Assembly (NCBI GenBank): GCA_963778185.1 | Contig: CAVZTF010000004.1 | Span: forward strand, 186,001-250,000 | Source: RPQJ01 sp963778185 | Lineage (GTDB): Bacteria > Pseudomonadota > Gammaproteobacteria > Steroidobacterales > Steroidobacteraceae | Direction: 5' to 3' | Length of the DNA stretch: 64,000 nt | Shown here: positions 9,732 to 17,461 of the stretch, one piece after another | How the letters are laid out: each line of letters opens with the position of its first letter | Position numbering within the stretch: the stretch's first letter is position 1 | Position numbers and translations under genes: made by a program | Notes under the pieces: generated by a model | What the model was told of the DNA's origin: nothing | The model's input: only the letters and a program-made list of their open reading frames with translations | The model's database searches: none

Positions 9732-10120
9732 GACGCCAGCACGTAGTCGCGGCAGCCGGCCGCGAATGATTTCCCGGCACCGTCGCAGGCACGCTCTTTG
9801 CCGACCTCGTTCTCGGCCGCCCAGTCGTAGCCCGCGCTTCGCGAGGACCCGCCGCTCTCCGCGTAGGCACGGCAGCCGTCGGTGAACGTGCTCGCGGCGC
9901 CCACGCAGGCGCCGCCATCCGCGATGCCGTTCACTTCGGCCCAGGCGAACCCCGCCTTGTGACCGCGGCAATCGTCCGGGCAGTCATATCCCAGAAATGT
10001 GAGCTGTTCCAGACGAATGCCCCCCGCCTCGGGCGTATGCGGGACCCTCGGGGTATCGTCGGCTGCAGTCGAGTTACAGGAATACAGCCATCCGCACAAG
10101 ATCCACAGCGCTGTCCGCAT
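9509..10120 (-). CDS. Small secreted Cys-containing repeat protein
   Basis: Not a recognised named family. The ATG at 10120 gives a Sec-type signal (MRTALWILCGWLYSCNSTAA). The mature part holds two copies of a roughly 32-residue unit: AGFAWAEVNGIADGGAC...DGCRAYA and AGYDWAAENEVGKERAC...AGCRDYV, each with a Cys pair. The last 70 or so residues (below about 9731) are antisense to the lipase-like gene and look non-natural, so the ancestral stop may have been lost. The true functional part is probably about 10120-9720. Role unknown; two-Cys helical repeats suggest a disulfide-stabilised periplasmic or secreted protein. Confidence 0.6.
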   Translation of the reverse strand: MRTALWILCGWLYSCNSTAADDTPRVPHTPEAGGIRLEQLTFLGYDCPDDCRGHKAGFAWAEVNGIADGGACVGAASTFTDGCRAYAESGGSSRSAGYDWAAENEVGKERACDGAGKSFAAGCRDYVLASYRVTHRYAVPASPEGSNGFHSPSACDSRSATTHSTTALKPSPQWLPGTRMFSCIEGSPSNFAWCSGTTPSLAE

Positions 10121-10194
10121 CGTCGCTCCTCGCCGGGGACGACGACGTCGCGTCCGGCAATCGAGCATCCGTCGACGCCGCCGCCGGTGGCAAT

Positions 10195-10917
10195 GTGGCT
10201 ATCGAACGTGTTCATGCGCAAATGCACCTCGCGTCGCGGACCCGGCGTCTCGAATCCGTCGCCCGACGCCGCGCCCGCTGGCGTCGCGTGCTGCTCGCCG
10301 CGTTCCTGTTCTTCGCACTCGCGGGGGCGCTGAATGCGGATGAGCTGCCGCGACTCCCCGGTACGGTCGTCGGCGTCGTGGACGGCGATACCGTGGACGT
10401 GCGCCTGAGCTCCGGGATGATTCGCGTGCGCCTGCAGGCAATCGACGCGCCCGAGCGCGGGCAGCCCTATGCGAATGCCGCCACGGAGGCGCTGGCGGGC
10501 ATCGTCTTCGGCAAGGCGGTCGAGCTCGAGCCGTACGCGCAGGATCGCTATGACCGCCTCGTCGCGCGCGTCTGGATGGGTGGCGTGGACGTCAATGCGC
10601 TCATGATCAGGAACGGCTACGCGTGGGCGTACCGCCGGTATCTCGACGACGTGCGCTACTGCATCTACGAGTTCGATGCGCGGCAGGCGAGGCGGGGCCT
10701 GTGGCAGGCGCCGGCGGACCAGCGCACGGCGCCTTGGGAGTGGCGGCGGCGCAAGACCTTGGGTGGGCGGTTCACCGACTACTCCGCGCAGACCGTCGCG
10801 CAGTGCATCGCCGAGGTGCCGGTGGTCGGATCCGTCGGATCCGGCCCGGCCAGATCCGACGGATCCGACCACCGGCACCTCTTTACGAACCGAGCAGATC
10901 CTGCAGACGCTTCTTGA
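10195..10917 (+). CDS. Exported thermonuclease-family (SNase) protein with repeat-encoded tail
   Basis: Staphylococcal-nuclease-fold endonuclease, probably periplasmic or secreted. The start is GTG 10195 or ATG 10222; both precede a hydrophobic signal (LLAAFLFFALAGALNA). Catalytic residues are visible in VVDGDTVDVRL (Asp), RVRLQAIDAPERGQ (Arg, Asp, Glu) and in YDRLVARVW (second Arg). The natural family region ends near QTVAQCIAE at 10812. The last 35 residues are translated from palindromic element 2 and then antisense to the 3' end of the asmA-like gene, so the original C-terminus and stop were replaced when the repeat arrived. Confidence 0.87.
   Translation: MAIERVHAQMHLASRTRRLESVARRRARWRRVLLAAFLFFALAGALNADELPRLPGTVVGVVDGDTVDVRLSSGMIRVRLQAIDAPERGQPYANAATEALAGIVFGKAVELEPYAQDRYDRLVARVWMGGVDVNALMIRNGYAWAYRRYLDDVRYCIYEFDARQARRGLWQAPADQRTAPWEWRRRKTLGGRFTDYSAQTVAQCIAEVPVVGSVGSGPARSDGSDHRHLFTNRADPADAS
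10813..10881. repeat. REP-like palindrome, element 2 (paired arms)
   Basis: Arms of the G:C variant (GCCGGTGG/CCACCGGC) around a GATCCGGCCCGGCCAGATC centre. It lies in frame inside the 3' end of the nuclease gene and ends two bases before the stop of the convergent AsmA gene (10883). The inserted sequence encodes the peptide VPVVGSVGSGPARSDGSD, a signature of arms read on this frame. Confidence 0.92.
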
Positions 10918-12955
10918 TCTCCTTCTCGATCTCCCGGGTCGCCTTCTTCTTCACCACTTCGCCTAGCAGCATGCCGACGTCGGGCTTCACCTCGGGCCTG
11001 GCAAGCGGGCCGGTCACCGTGAGTGGAAGGTCCACCCCCGCGAGCTGGCTCGTCTCGAGCCCGAGCAGCTTCCCGGGCGGCACGCGCAGCAGCCGCGCCT
11101 TGAGGTCGAGGTTCACGGTCTGCGCGCCGAAGTTCACGTCGCCGCGCCCCCTGGCGCGCACGAAGTCGTTCGAGAACGCGAACACCTCGTTGTGCAGCGT
11201 GCGGTCGGAGAGCGTCCCGCGCGCGCTCAGAAAGTCGAATTCGGTCCGTCCGGCGCCCGCGCCCGCCGGCGGCGGACGTCCCTGCGCCACGGCCACGGCG
11301 CGCTCGATCTCGTGCCACAGGTCGGCGCCGACCAGCGCACCGTCACGCACCGCGAGGTCGAAGCGTCCGCGCAGGCTGCGTTGCATCGCCGCGGCGTCCA
11401 CGCCCTTCGCATCGAGCGACGCTTCGGCCCTCGCGCGGCCGGTCAGCTGCCGGACGTCGATCGTCTGGCCGAGCACCTGCTGCACGTCCACGTCCTGCAA
11501 CCGCGGCTCGAGGTGCAATCCTGGCGTCTCGCCCGTCACGTCCAGTGCGAGCCCCAGCGAGAGCTTTCCGCCGAACGCGCGCGCCGCGGCCCGATCGATA
11601 CGCATCCGGCCGCCCTTCGCCACGAGCGGCAGCGTGAGGTTGCCGAAATCGATGCCGTTCACGACGAGGCGTTCGACGCTGAGCGTGCCATTGCAGTCGA
11701 GCTTGCGCAGCGCGTCGACGGGGAGTGGCTCTACAGGCCGGCCGGCGGCCTGTCCGGCCGACGCGTCCTTGGCCGGCGGCGCCCGATAACGGTCGAGGTC
11801 GAGCTGGTCGGCCTGCAGGTTGAATCGCAGGGCCTTGCGCTTGAAGTCCGCGACGCCGAGGCGGCCCACGAGTCGCGTGTCGTCCATCTGCGCCGTGAGT
11901 TCCTGGATGTCAAAGCCGCGCGCGGTGGCTACGAGTTGTCCCCTGGCCTCGAGACTTTCAAGCACGCCGCCATCGCGCGTGACGGGAACGGGGCGCCCGA
12001 GCGCCTTCAGTAACTCGCGAGGGTTCGTCGCGACCAGGCTCACCGGTCCGCGGATTCCAACGCCGTTCTTGCCGCTCGTCGCCTGCAGTTGCGCCTCGAT
12101 CAACGCATCGCCGAGCCTTGCGCGCAGGCCGGTAGCCTGTCCCGCCAGGTGGGTGGTGTCGACCGAGAGTTCATCTGCGACAAGATCGATCGGGACGTCC
12201 TCCTTGTTCGCGCCGACGCCGGGAAGCACGATTTCGCCATCCAAGCCGCGGACGGTGATGCGGCTCGCCTGCGAAGCGTCCACTTCACCGTCGAGCTCGA
12301 CGCGGACCAGCGGCTCGTCGCCGGACAGCAGCGCCAGCGACGTGTGCAGGTCGAACGGCTTTCCAGCCCCGAGCTTGCCGGTCTGGAGCGTCCAGTCCCG
12401 CAGTTCGTAGCGGGTCCCGGCCTTGCGGTCGTCGAGCGTGATGCGGGCGTTCGTGATGGCGAGGCCTGCGACGCCGACGCTGGCCGGTGCCCGCCGCTCC
12501 TCGTCTGCGCCGGGCGGTTCCGCTGCACGCTCCTTCGCGACGCGCTCGAGCAGGTCCGACCAGTTGTTGCGACCGTTCTTCGCGACTTGCAGGTTGAGGT
12601 GCAGCCCGTCCATCTCGACCTTGCCGATCCGAATCTCGCGCCGCAGGAGCAGCGGCGGCAGTCGCACCGATATCCGGGCGTGTTTCAAGGATGCAAAAGG
12701 CGCCGCGTCGAAGCCCTCGCCGTTGCTGATGGATGCGGCGCCGGTCTTCACCGCGAGCCAGGGAAACATCGAGAGCGAGGGATCGCCCTCGAACCTGAGC
12801 ACACGACCCGTGCGCTCGAGGAAGGCCGCCTCGGCCTCGTCCTTGTAATCGTTGGGGTCGAAGAGCAGCCAGACCAGCAGCAGAGCGGCCACCAGCACGC
12901 CGGCCGCGGCGGTGAGGACCCTCAACAGGAGCGATCGGTTCCGCATGCGGCTCAC
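10883..12955 (-). CDS. AsmA family protein
   Basis: 690-residue envelope protein with one N-terminal membrane segment (VLTAAAGVLVAALLLVWLLF, residues about 13-33) and a long periplasmic beta-rich region. N-terminal motif FDPNDYKDEAEAAFLERTGR and the phrase FPWLAVKTGAASISN fit AsmA. The C-terminal portion carries the AsmA-C-like pattern (LRGRFDLAVRDGALVGADL...GVDLPLTVTGPLARPEV). AsmA-like proteins are implicated in outer-membrane biogenesis and inter-membrane lipid transport; the specific role here is inferred from the family. It is followed at its 5' side by mocA on the same strand after 4 bp, so the two may be co-transcribed with xdhC. The stop lies directly beside repeat element 2. Confidence 0.87.
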   Translation of the reverse strand: MSRMRNRSLLLRVLTAAAGVLVAALLLVWLLFDPNDYKDEAEAAFLERTGRVLRFEGDPSLSMFPWLAVKTGAASISNGEGFDAAPFASLKHARISVRLPPLLLRREIRIGKVEMDGLHLNLQVAKNGRNNWSDLLERVAKERAAEPPGADEERRAPASVGVAGLAITNARITLDDRKAGTRYELRDWTLQTGKLGAGKPFDLHTSLALLSGDEPLVRVELDGEVDASQASRITVRGLDGEIVLPGVGANKEDVPIDLVADELSVDTTHLAGQATGLRARLGDALIEAQLQATSGKNGVGIRGPVSLVATNPRELLKALGRPVPVTRDGGVLESLEARGQLVATARGFDIQELTAQMDDTRLVGRLGVADFKRKALRFNLQADQLDLDRYRAPPAKDASAGQAAGRPVEPLPVDALRKLDCNGTLSVERLVVNGIDFGNLTLPLVAKGGRMRIDRAAARAFGGKLSLGLALDVTGETPGLHLEPRLQDVDVQQVLGQTIDVRQLTGRARAEASLDAKGVDAAAMQRSLRGRFDLAVRDGALVGADLWHEIERAVAVAQGRPPPAGAGAGRTEFDFLSARGTLSDRTLHNEVFAFSNDFVRARGRGDVNFGAQTVNLDLKARLLRVPPGKLLGLETSQLAGVDLPLTVTGPLARPEVKPDVGMLLGEVVKKKATREIEKEIKKRLQDLLGS

Positions 12956-12959
12956 CTTC

Positions 12960-13556
12960 CTAGAGATCCGCAGGCGTGTCCACGTCGATGGCGGCGGACG
13001 GCACGCTTACCCGGGCGACCCGGTCAGGGTGACGCAGCATCAGCGCCCGGGCGCCACCGTGGCCGTCCAGTTCCGCGAGTTCCGTGAACAGGTCGCGCGG
13101 AAAGATCGCGGGTGCGCCGAACGAACCGTCGTACTCCGCAGCGACGATGCAGGCCGGGTCCTGCATCCATCGCGCGACGAGCCGTCGCAGGTCGTCGGTC
13201 GTCACGGCGACCTGGTCGGCCAGCAGCATCAGCACGCCGCGGGCCGATGGCGGCGCGCACGCGACCCCGGTACGGATCGAACTCGCGATTCCCTCCTCGA
13301 ACCGGGAGTTGACCGCGATCGAGGCCGAAGCCTCGCGCGCGATCCGCGCCATCTGCTCCGCATGCGCGCCGAGCACGACCGTCACGGCGTCGCCGCGACC
13401 GCCCGCGACAGCCACTGCCGTGTCCAGTACACGCGCCAGCATCGGGCGCCCGTCGATGTTCGCGAGTTGCTTCGGTGATCCGAAGCGCGATGAGGTGCCG
13501 GCTGCCAGCACGACCACGTGCAGTGCATCGACCGCGGCGCGCGCGGGGCCATCCAC
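12960..13556 (-). CDS. mocA: MocA-like molybdenum cofactor cytidylyltransferase
   Basis: Nucleotidyltransferase of 198 residues that would convert Mo-molybdopterin to its cytosine dinucleotide form. The N-terminal motif VVVLAAGTSSRFGSPKQL (NTP-binding) and DIDTP-type end (AIDVDTPADL) match MobA-like NTP transferases. The GTG start (13556) follows the xdhC stop directly (TGAGTG), so translation is coupled. Its position beside xdhC and opposite the molybdenum hydroxylase genes supports service to that enzyme. CTP rather than GTP as substrate is inferred from context. Confidence 0.85.
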   Translation of the reverse strand: MDGPARAAVDALHVVVLAAGTSSRFGSPKQLANIDGRPMLARVLDTAVAVAGGRGDAVTVVLGAHAEQMARIAREASASIAVNSRFEEGIASSIRTGVACAPPSARGVLMLLADQVAVTTDDLRRLVARWMQDPACIVAAEYDGSFGAPAIFPRDLFTELAELDGHGGARALMLRHPDRVARVSVPSAAIDVDTPADL

Positions 13557-14636
13557 TCAGGCCGCCCCACCGTGCCCGCGCCCGTGGAAGAACGCCTGCA
13601 GCTCGGCGACGAGCGCGAGCGCGATGCTCGCCGGATCCCGTCCGCCGAGGTCCAGGCCGACGGGGGAGCGCAGCCGTCCGTCGAGCATCGCGACCGCCGC
13701 CGGGTCGAGATCGGCGAGCAGGCGCTTGCGCCGCGCGGACGGGCCGAGCAATCCAACGTAGGGAGTCGAGGCCGGCGCCAGCGCCGCGAGCGCCGCGCGG
13801 TCGGTCGCCAGGTGGTGGCTCATGATCACGGCGGCGTCGAACTGCGACAGGTCCAGGCTTTCCGCAAGTTCAGGGGGGCGGGCGACCAGTACGCGCTTCG
13901 CGCGGCGAAACTTCACCGCGTCGGCATAGGCGGGCCGGTGATCGACGAGCGTGACCTTCCAGCCCAGCGTGGCGGCAAATTCGACCACCGGCAATGCGTC
14001 GGGGCCTGCGCCGAGGATGAGAAGCTCTCGCGGCGGCACGACCGTCGCGACAAACATGCGAAATCGCGGATCGTCGAGCCCTGCCACTCGCGCGGCCGAT
14101 GGAGCCTCCCCCGTGGCAAGTTCGGCGTGGATCCAGCCGGCTACGGATGCGGGCAGTTCGGGCGGCAGCGAACCTGCGCCGGGCGGCCATGCCACCGCGC
14201 CCACCGGCAAGGCCGGCATTGCCGACTCGAACACCAGTCCGTACGTCACGGACTCACGCTGCGCGAGGCGGCGGGCGACGGACGCGAAAGGCTCCCAGTT
14301 CGTCGCCGGGTCGAGGCGGACGAGCCAGATGTCCATGCCGCCTTCGCAGCCGGAGCCGAGGCCCCAGACGAGGTCGTCCTCGCCTGACATCTCGTAGGTC
14401 ACGAGCCTCGGGTTGCCCGTCTCGAGGACCGAGGCCGCGCGCTCGGCCAGGTCGCCTTCGAGACAGCCCCCGGACAGCAGCCCCTCGAACCTGCCGCCGG
14501 GGCCGATCAGCAGCTGCGCGCCTGCCTTGCGGTAGGTGGAGCCGCGTGTCGCCGTCACGGTCGCGAGCACGAGGGGCGACCCGGTGGCGCGGGCCTGTTC
14601 GAACACCGGGAGCAGCTGGTGCAGCGAATTGTCCAT
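13557..14636 (-). CDS. xdhC: XdhC/CoxI family molybdoenzyme maturation protein
   Basis: 359 residues. The N-terminal XdhC/CoxI domain has the motif TATRGSTYRKAGAQLL and the Cys-bearing LLSGGCLEGDL. The C-terminal Rossmann domain begins ILGAGPDALPVVEFAATLGW. XdhC-type proteins bind and sulfurylate molybdenum cofactor and insert it into xanthine dehydrogenase-type enzymes. It is the first gene of an xdhC-mocA pair and is divergent from the iorAB-type genes, with repeat element 3 in the shared promoter region. Confidence 0.9.
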   Translation of the reverse strand: MDNSLHQLLPVFEQARATGSPLVLATVTATRGSTYRKAGAQLLIGPGGRFEGLLSGGCLEGDLAERAASVLETGNPRLVTYEMSGEDDLVWGLGSGCEGGMDIWLVRLDPATNWEPFASVARRLAQRESVTYGLVFESAMPALPVGAVAWPPGAGSLPPELPASVAGWIHAELATGEAPSAARVAGLDDPRFRMFVATVVPPRELLILGAGPDALPVVEFAATLGWKVTLVDHRPAYADAVKFRRAKRVLVARPPELAESLDLSQFDAAVIMSHHLATDRAALAALAPASTPYVGLLGPSARRKRLLADLDPAAVAMLDGRLRSPVGLDLGGRDPASIALALVAELQAFFHGRGHGGAA

Positions 14637-14643
14637 GGTCTAA

Positions 14644-14764
14644 GTGGTGTCAGTGGTCGGATCGGTCGGTTCTAGATCATGGCACGAACAAAGTCCGGGC
14701 AATCCAACAAACCCGACCGATCCGACCACCGGCACCTTTATACTTGATCCGAACACCGGCACCC
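14644..14764. repeat. REP-like element 3 plus extra degenerate right arm
   Basis: A left arm (GGTGTCAGTGGTCGG from 14646) and a right arm ending at 14737 enclose about 40 bp of unrelated sequence. A second, slightly diverged right-arm copy lies at 14746-14764 (one substitution in GATCCGAACACCGGCACC). The whole occupies the space between the divergent xdhC and iorA-like starts, so it must lie in or beside both promoters and is not a terminator. Confidence 0.88.
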
Positions 14765-14779
14765 CGGGGAGGCTCCCGC

Positions 14780-15262
14780 ATGATCGCGCTGTCCATCAAT
14801 GGCAAGTCGGTCCAGTTGTCCGCCACGCCGGACACGCCCCTGCTGTGGGCGCTGCGTGACGAGCTCGGCCTGACCGGTACCAAGTTCGGCTGCGGCGTCG
14901 CGATCTGTGGTGCCTGCGTCGTCCACGTGGACGGCCAGCCCATGCGCGCCTGCATCACGCCGATCGCGGCGGTCGCGGGCAAGAAGGTGACGACCATCGA
15001 AGCCGTGAACGAGACGCGCGTCGGCGCCGCCGTGCAGGCCGCCTGGGTCGGCAATGACGTGCCGCAGTGCGGCTACTGCCAGAGCGGGCAGGTCATGAGC
15101 GCCGCAGCCTTGCTCGCGACAAACCCGAAACCGAGCGACGCCGACATCGACGAGGCCATGCGCATGAACCTCTGCCGTTGCGGCACGTACAACCAGGTCC
15201 GCGCCGCGATCAAGGATGCCGCCGCGGCCTTGACCGACGGCAAGACGGAGGCCAGGTCATGA
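14780..15262 (+). CDS. iorA: (2Fe-2S)-binding subunit, isoquinoline 1-oxidoreductase alpha type
   Basis: Small electron-transfer subunit of a molybdenum hydroxylase, 160 residues. Two iron-sulfur cluster sites are visible: CGVAICGACVVHVDG plus a later Cys (plant-ferredoxin type) and CGYCQSGQVMS...CRCGTYNQVR (helical second cluster). GGGGAGG precedes the ATG at 14780. The stop overlaps the ATG of the large subunit (ATGA), indicating coupled translation. The aldehyde/N-heterocycle substrate cannot be told from sequence, so the Ior label is by family. Confidence 0.9.
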   Translation: MIALSINGKSVQLSATPDTPLLWALRDELGLTGTKFGCGVAICGACVVHVDGQPMRACITPIAAVAGKKVTTIEAVNETRVGAAVQAAWVGNDVPQCGYCQSGQVMSAAALLATNPKPSDADIDEAMRMNLCRCGTYNQVRAAIKDAAAALTDGKTEARS

Positions 15263-17370
15263 GCACCACGCGCCGTGATTTCCTGAAGGGGAGTGCCGCC
15301 GCGACCGGTGCACTGGTCATCGGCTTTACGCTGCCCGTGGCCTCGCGATTCGCAGCAGCAAACGCCGCGGCCGCCGCGCCCCTCGCGCCGAACGCGTTCC
15401 TGCGCATCGCCCAGGACGGCGAGGTCACGGTCATCTGCGGCCTCTCAGAAATGGGGCAGGGCGTGCACATGGGCATCGCCATGCTGCTCGCCGAGGAACT
15501 CGACGCCGACTGGAAGCGGGTGCGGATCGAGCAGGCACCAGCGGACAAGGCTTACGTAAATCCGGCATTGGGAATGCAGGCCACGGGCGGCTCGACGGCG
15601 ATCCGCGGCCATTACGAGCCCATGCGCAAGGCCGGAGCTACCGCTCGGAAAATGCTGGTGACAGCAGCGGCGAACGCGTGGGGCGTCGATGCCGGCAGCT
15701 GCCGCACCGAGAACGGACGCGTCATCCATGCGGACGGGCGCTCCGTCGATTACGGCGCACTCGTCGCAGCCGCCGCGAAGTTGCCCATCCCCACCGACGC
15801 GCCGGTGAAGGACCCGAAGGATTTCCGAATCCTGGGCCAGGGCCTCAAGCGTCTCGACACGCCGGCGAAAGTCGACGGCAGCGCAGGCTTCGGACTGGAC
15901 GTGAAGCTTCCGGGCATGCTCACGGCGGTGATGGCACACGCGCCGGTGCCGGGCGCGAAAGTCGTGTCGTTCGACGCTGCGGCGGCGAAGAAGATTCCGG
16001 GCGTGCGGCAGGTCGTGCCGCTGCCGCAGGGCGTCGCAGTGCTGGCGGACGGCTACTGGCCCGCGCTGCAGGGCCGCGATGCGCTCGTCGTCAAGTGGGA
16101 CGATGGCGCGCTCGGCGGACTCTCGTCCGAGGCAATCTCGAAGTTGCTGACGGATGCGACGACGCGGCCGGGCAAGCTCGCACGCAACGAGGGCGACGTG
16201 GGTGCGCCGGTCGCAAGGACGATCGAGGCGGTATACGAGGCGCCGTACCTCGCGCACGCGTGCATGGAGCCGATGAACTGCACGGCCTCGGTGCGCGCGG
16301 ACTCGGCGGAGGTCTGGGCGCCGACGCAGGCGCCGGGGCCGCACCAGGGCCTCGTCGCGCAGCTCACCGGGCTGCCGCTGGAAAAGGTGAAGGTCAACAC
16401 GACCTACCTGGGTGGCGGGTTCGGACGACGATTCGCGCCGGACTTCGTCATCGCGGCGACTCTGTTGTCGAAAGCGGCAGGGGCGCCGGTCAAGGTCGTC
16501 TACACGCGCGAGGACGACATGCGCGCCGGGTTCTATCGCCCCGCGTCGGTGACACGGTTCACGGCGGGTTTCGACGCGAATGGCAGCCCGACGTCGTTCA
16601 CGGCTCGCGTCGCATCGCCGTCGATCATGATTGCGGCGGGTTTCGTTCAGGAGCTGCCCGAGGGCATCGACGAGACGGCGGTCGAGGGCATCAAGGATTG
16701 TCCCTACGATTTCCCGAACCTCCGCGTCGAGTACGCGCGGGTCGAGCCCGGGGTGCAGGTGTGGTTCTGGCGTTCGGTCGGGCACTCGCAGAACTCGTAT
16801 TTCCTCGAGTCGTTCGTCGACGAGGTCGCCGCCGAGGCCGGCAAGGACCCGGTGGAGTTCCGCCGCTCGCTGCTCGGCAAGCAGCCGCGATTGCGCGGCG
16901 TGCTCGACCTCGCCGTGCAGAAGGCGGGCTGGGGCGCTCCGCTTCCGGGCGGTGTGCATCGCGGGGTGGCGATCGCGAGCTCCTTCGGCAGCCACGTTGC
17001 GCAGGTCGCCGAGGTGTCCGTGGACAAGGACGGGCGGCCGCGGGTGCATCGCATCGTCGCGGCGGTCGACTGCGGGCGGACGGTCAATCCCGAGATCATC
17101 CGGCGCCAGATCGAAGGCGCCATCGTGTACGGACTGAGCGCCGCCCTGTACGAGAAGATCACGTTCAAGGACGGGCGCGTCGAGCAGGGCAACTTCAACG
17201 ACTACCCGATGCTGCGCATCGACGAGATGCCGCGTGTCGAGGTGCACATCGTGCCGAGCACCGAGGCGCCGGGTGGCATCGGCGAGCCGGGGCTGCCCGC
17301 CGCGACGCCGGCCGTGGTCAATGCGATATTCGCCGCTACCGGCCGTCGCGTACGACGCCTGCCGATCTAG
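15259..17370 (+). CDS. iorB: Molybdopterin-binding large subunit, isoquinoline 1-oxidoreductase beta type
   Basis: 703-residue catalytic subunit of a xanthine-oxidase-family hydroxylase. The N-terminus is a Tat signal (TTRRDFLKGSAAATGALVIG), so the holoenzyme is probably periplasmic, as for Ior- and aldehyde-oxidase-type enzymes. The Moco-binding signatures GLSEMGQGVHMGIAM and GGGFGRRF are seen, and the catalytic Glu lies in GGIGEPGLPAATPA near the C-terminus. I chose the ATG at 15259, which overlaps the small-subunit stop; the frame is open further upstream but only inside the small subunit. XdhC and MocA encoded opposite supply the cofactor steps. Intact. Confidence 0.92.
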   Translation: MSTTRRDFLKGSAAATGALVIGFTLPVASRFAAANAAAAAPLAPNAFLRIAQDGEVTVICGLSEMGQGVHMGIAMLLAEELDADWKRVRIEQAPADKAYVNPALGMQATGGSTAIRGHYEPMRKAGATARKMLVTAAANAWGVDAGSCRTENGRVIHADGRSVDYGALVAAAAKLPIPTDAPVKDPKDFRILGQGLKRLDTPAKVDGSAGFGLDVKLPGMLTAVMAHAPVPGAKVVSFDAAAAKKIPGVRQVVPLPQGVAVLADGYWPALQGRDALVVKWDDGALGGLSSEAISKLLTDATTRPGKLARNEGDVGAPVARTIEAVYEAPYLAHACMEPMNCTASVRADSAEVWAPTQAPGPHQGLVAQLTGLPLEKVKVNTTYLGGGFGRRFAPDFVIAATLLSKAAGAPVKVVYTREDDMRAGFYRPASVTRFTAGFDANGSPTSFTARVASPSIMIAAGFVQELPEGIDETAVEGIKDCPYDFPNLRVEYARVEPGVQVWFWRSVGHSQNSYFLESFVDEVAAEAGKDPVEFRRSLLGKQPRLRGVLDLAVQKAGWGAPLPGGVHRGVAIASSFGSHVAQVAEVSVDKDGRPRVHRIVAAVDCGRTVNPEIIRRQIEGAIVYGLSAALYEKITFKDGRVEQGNFNDYPMLRIDEMPRVEVHIVPSTEAPGGIGEPGLPAATPAVVNAIFAATGRRVRRLPI

Positions 17371-17372
17371 AC

Positions 17373-17443
17373 GTGCCGGTGGTCGGATCCGTCGGATATC
17401 GACCATGCCATGGTCGATATCCGACGGATCCGACCACCGGCAC
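17373..17443. repeat. REP-like element 4: perfect 71-bp palindrome
   Basis: Two 35-base arms that are exact reverse complements around a single central C. Arm start GTGCCGGTGGTCGG (G:C variant), centre GACCATG C CATGGTC. It begins two bases after the TAG of iorB and lies in the convergent gap before the secreted protein at 17462. The centre is identical to that of element 17. Confidence 0.95.
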
Positions 17444-17461
17444 CGATCACCGATCAGTCAG

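Noticed and set aside
15445..17406. Long minus-strand frame opposite iorB
   Set aside because: Arg/His-rich composition, no motif, complete overlap with the molybdopterin subunit.
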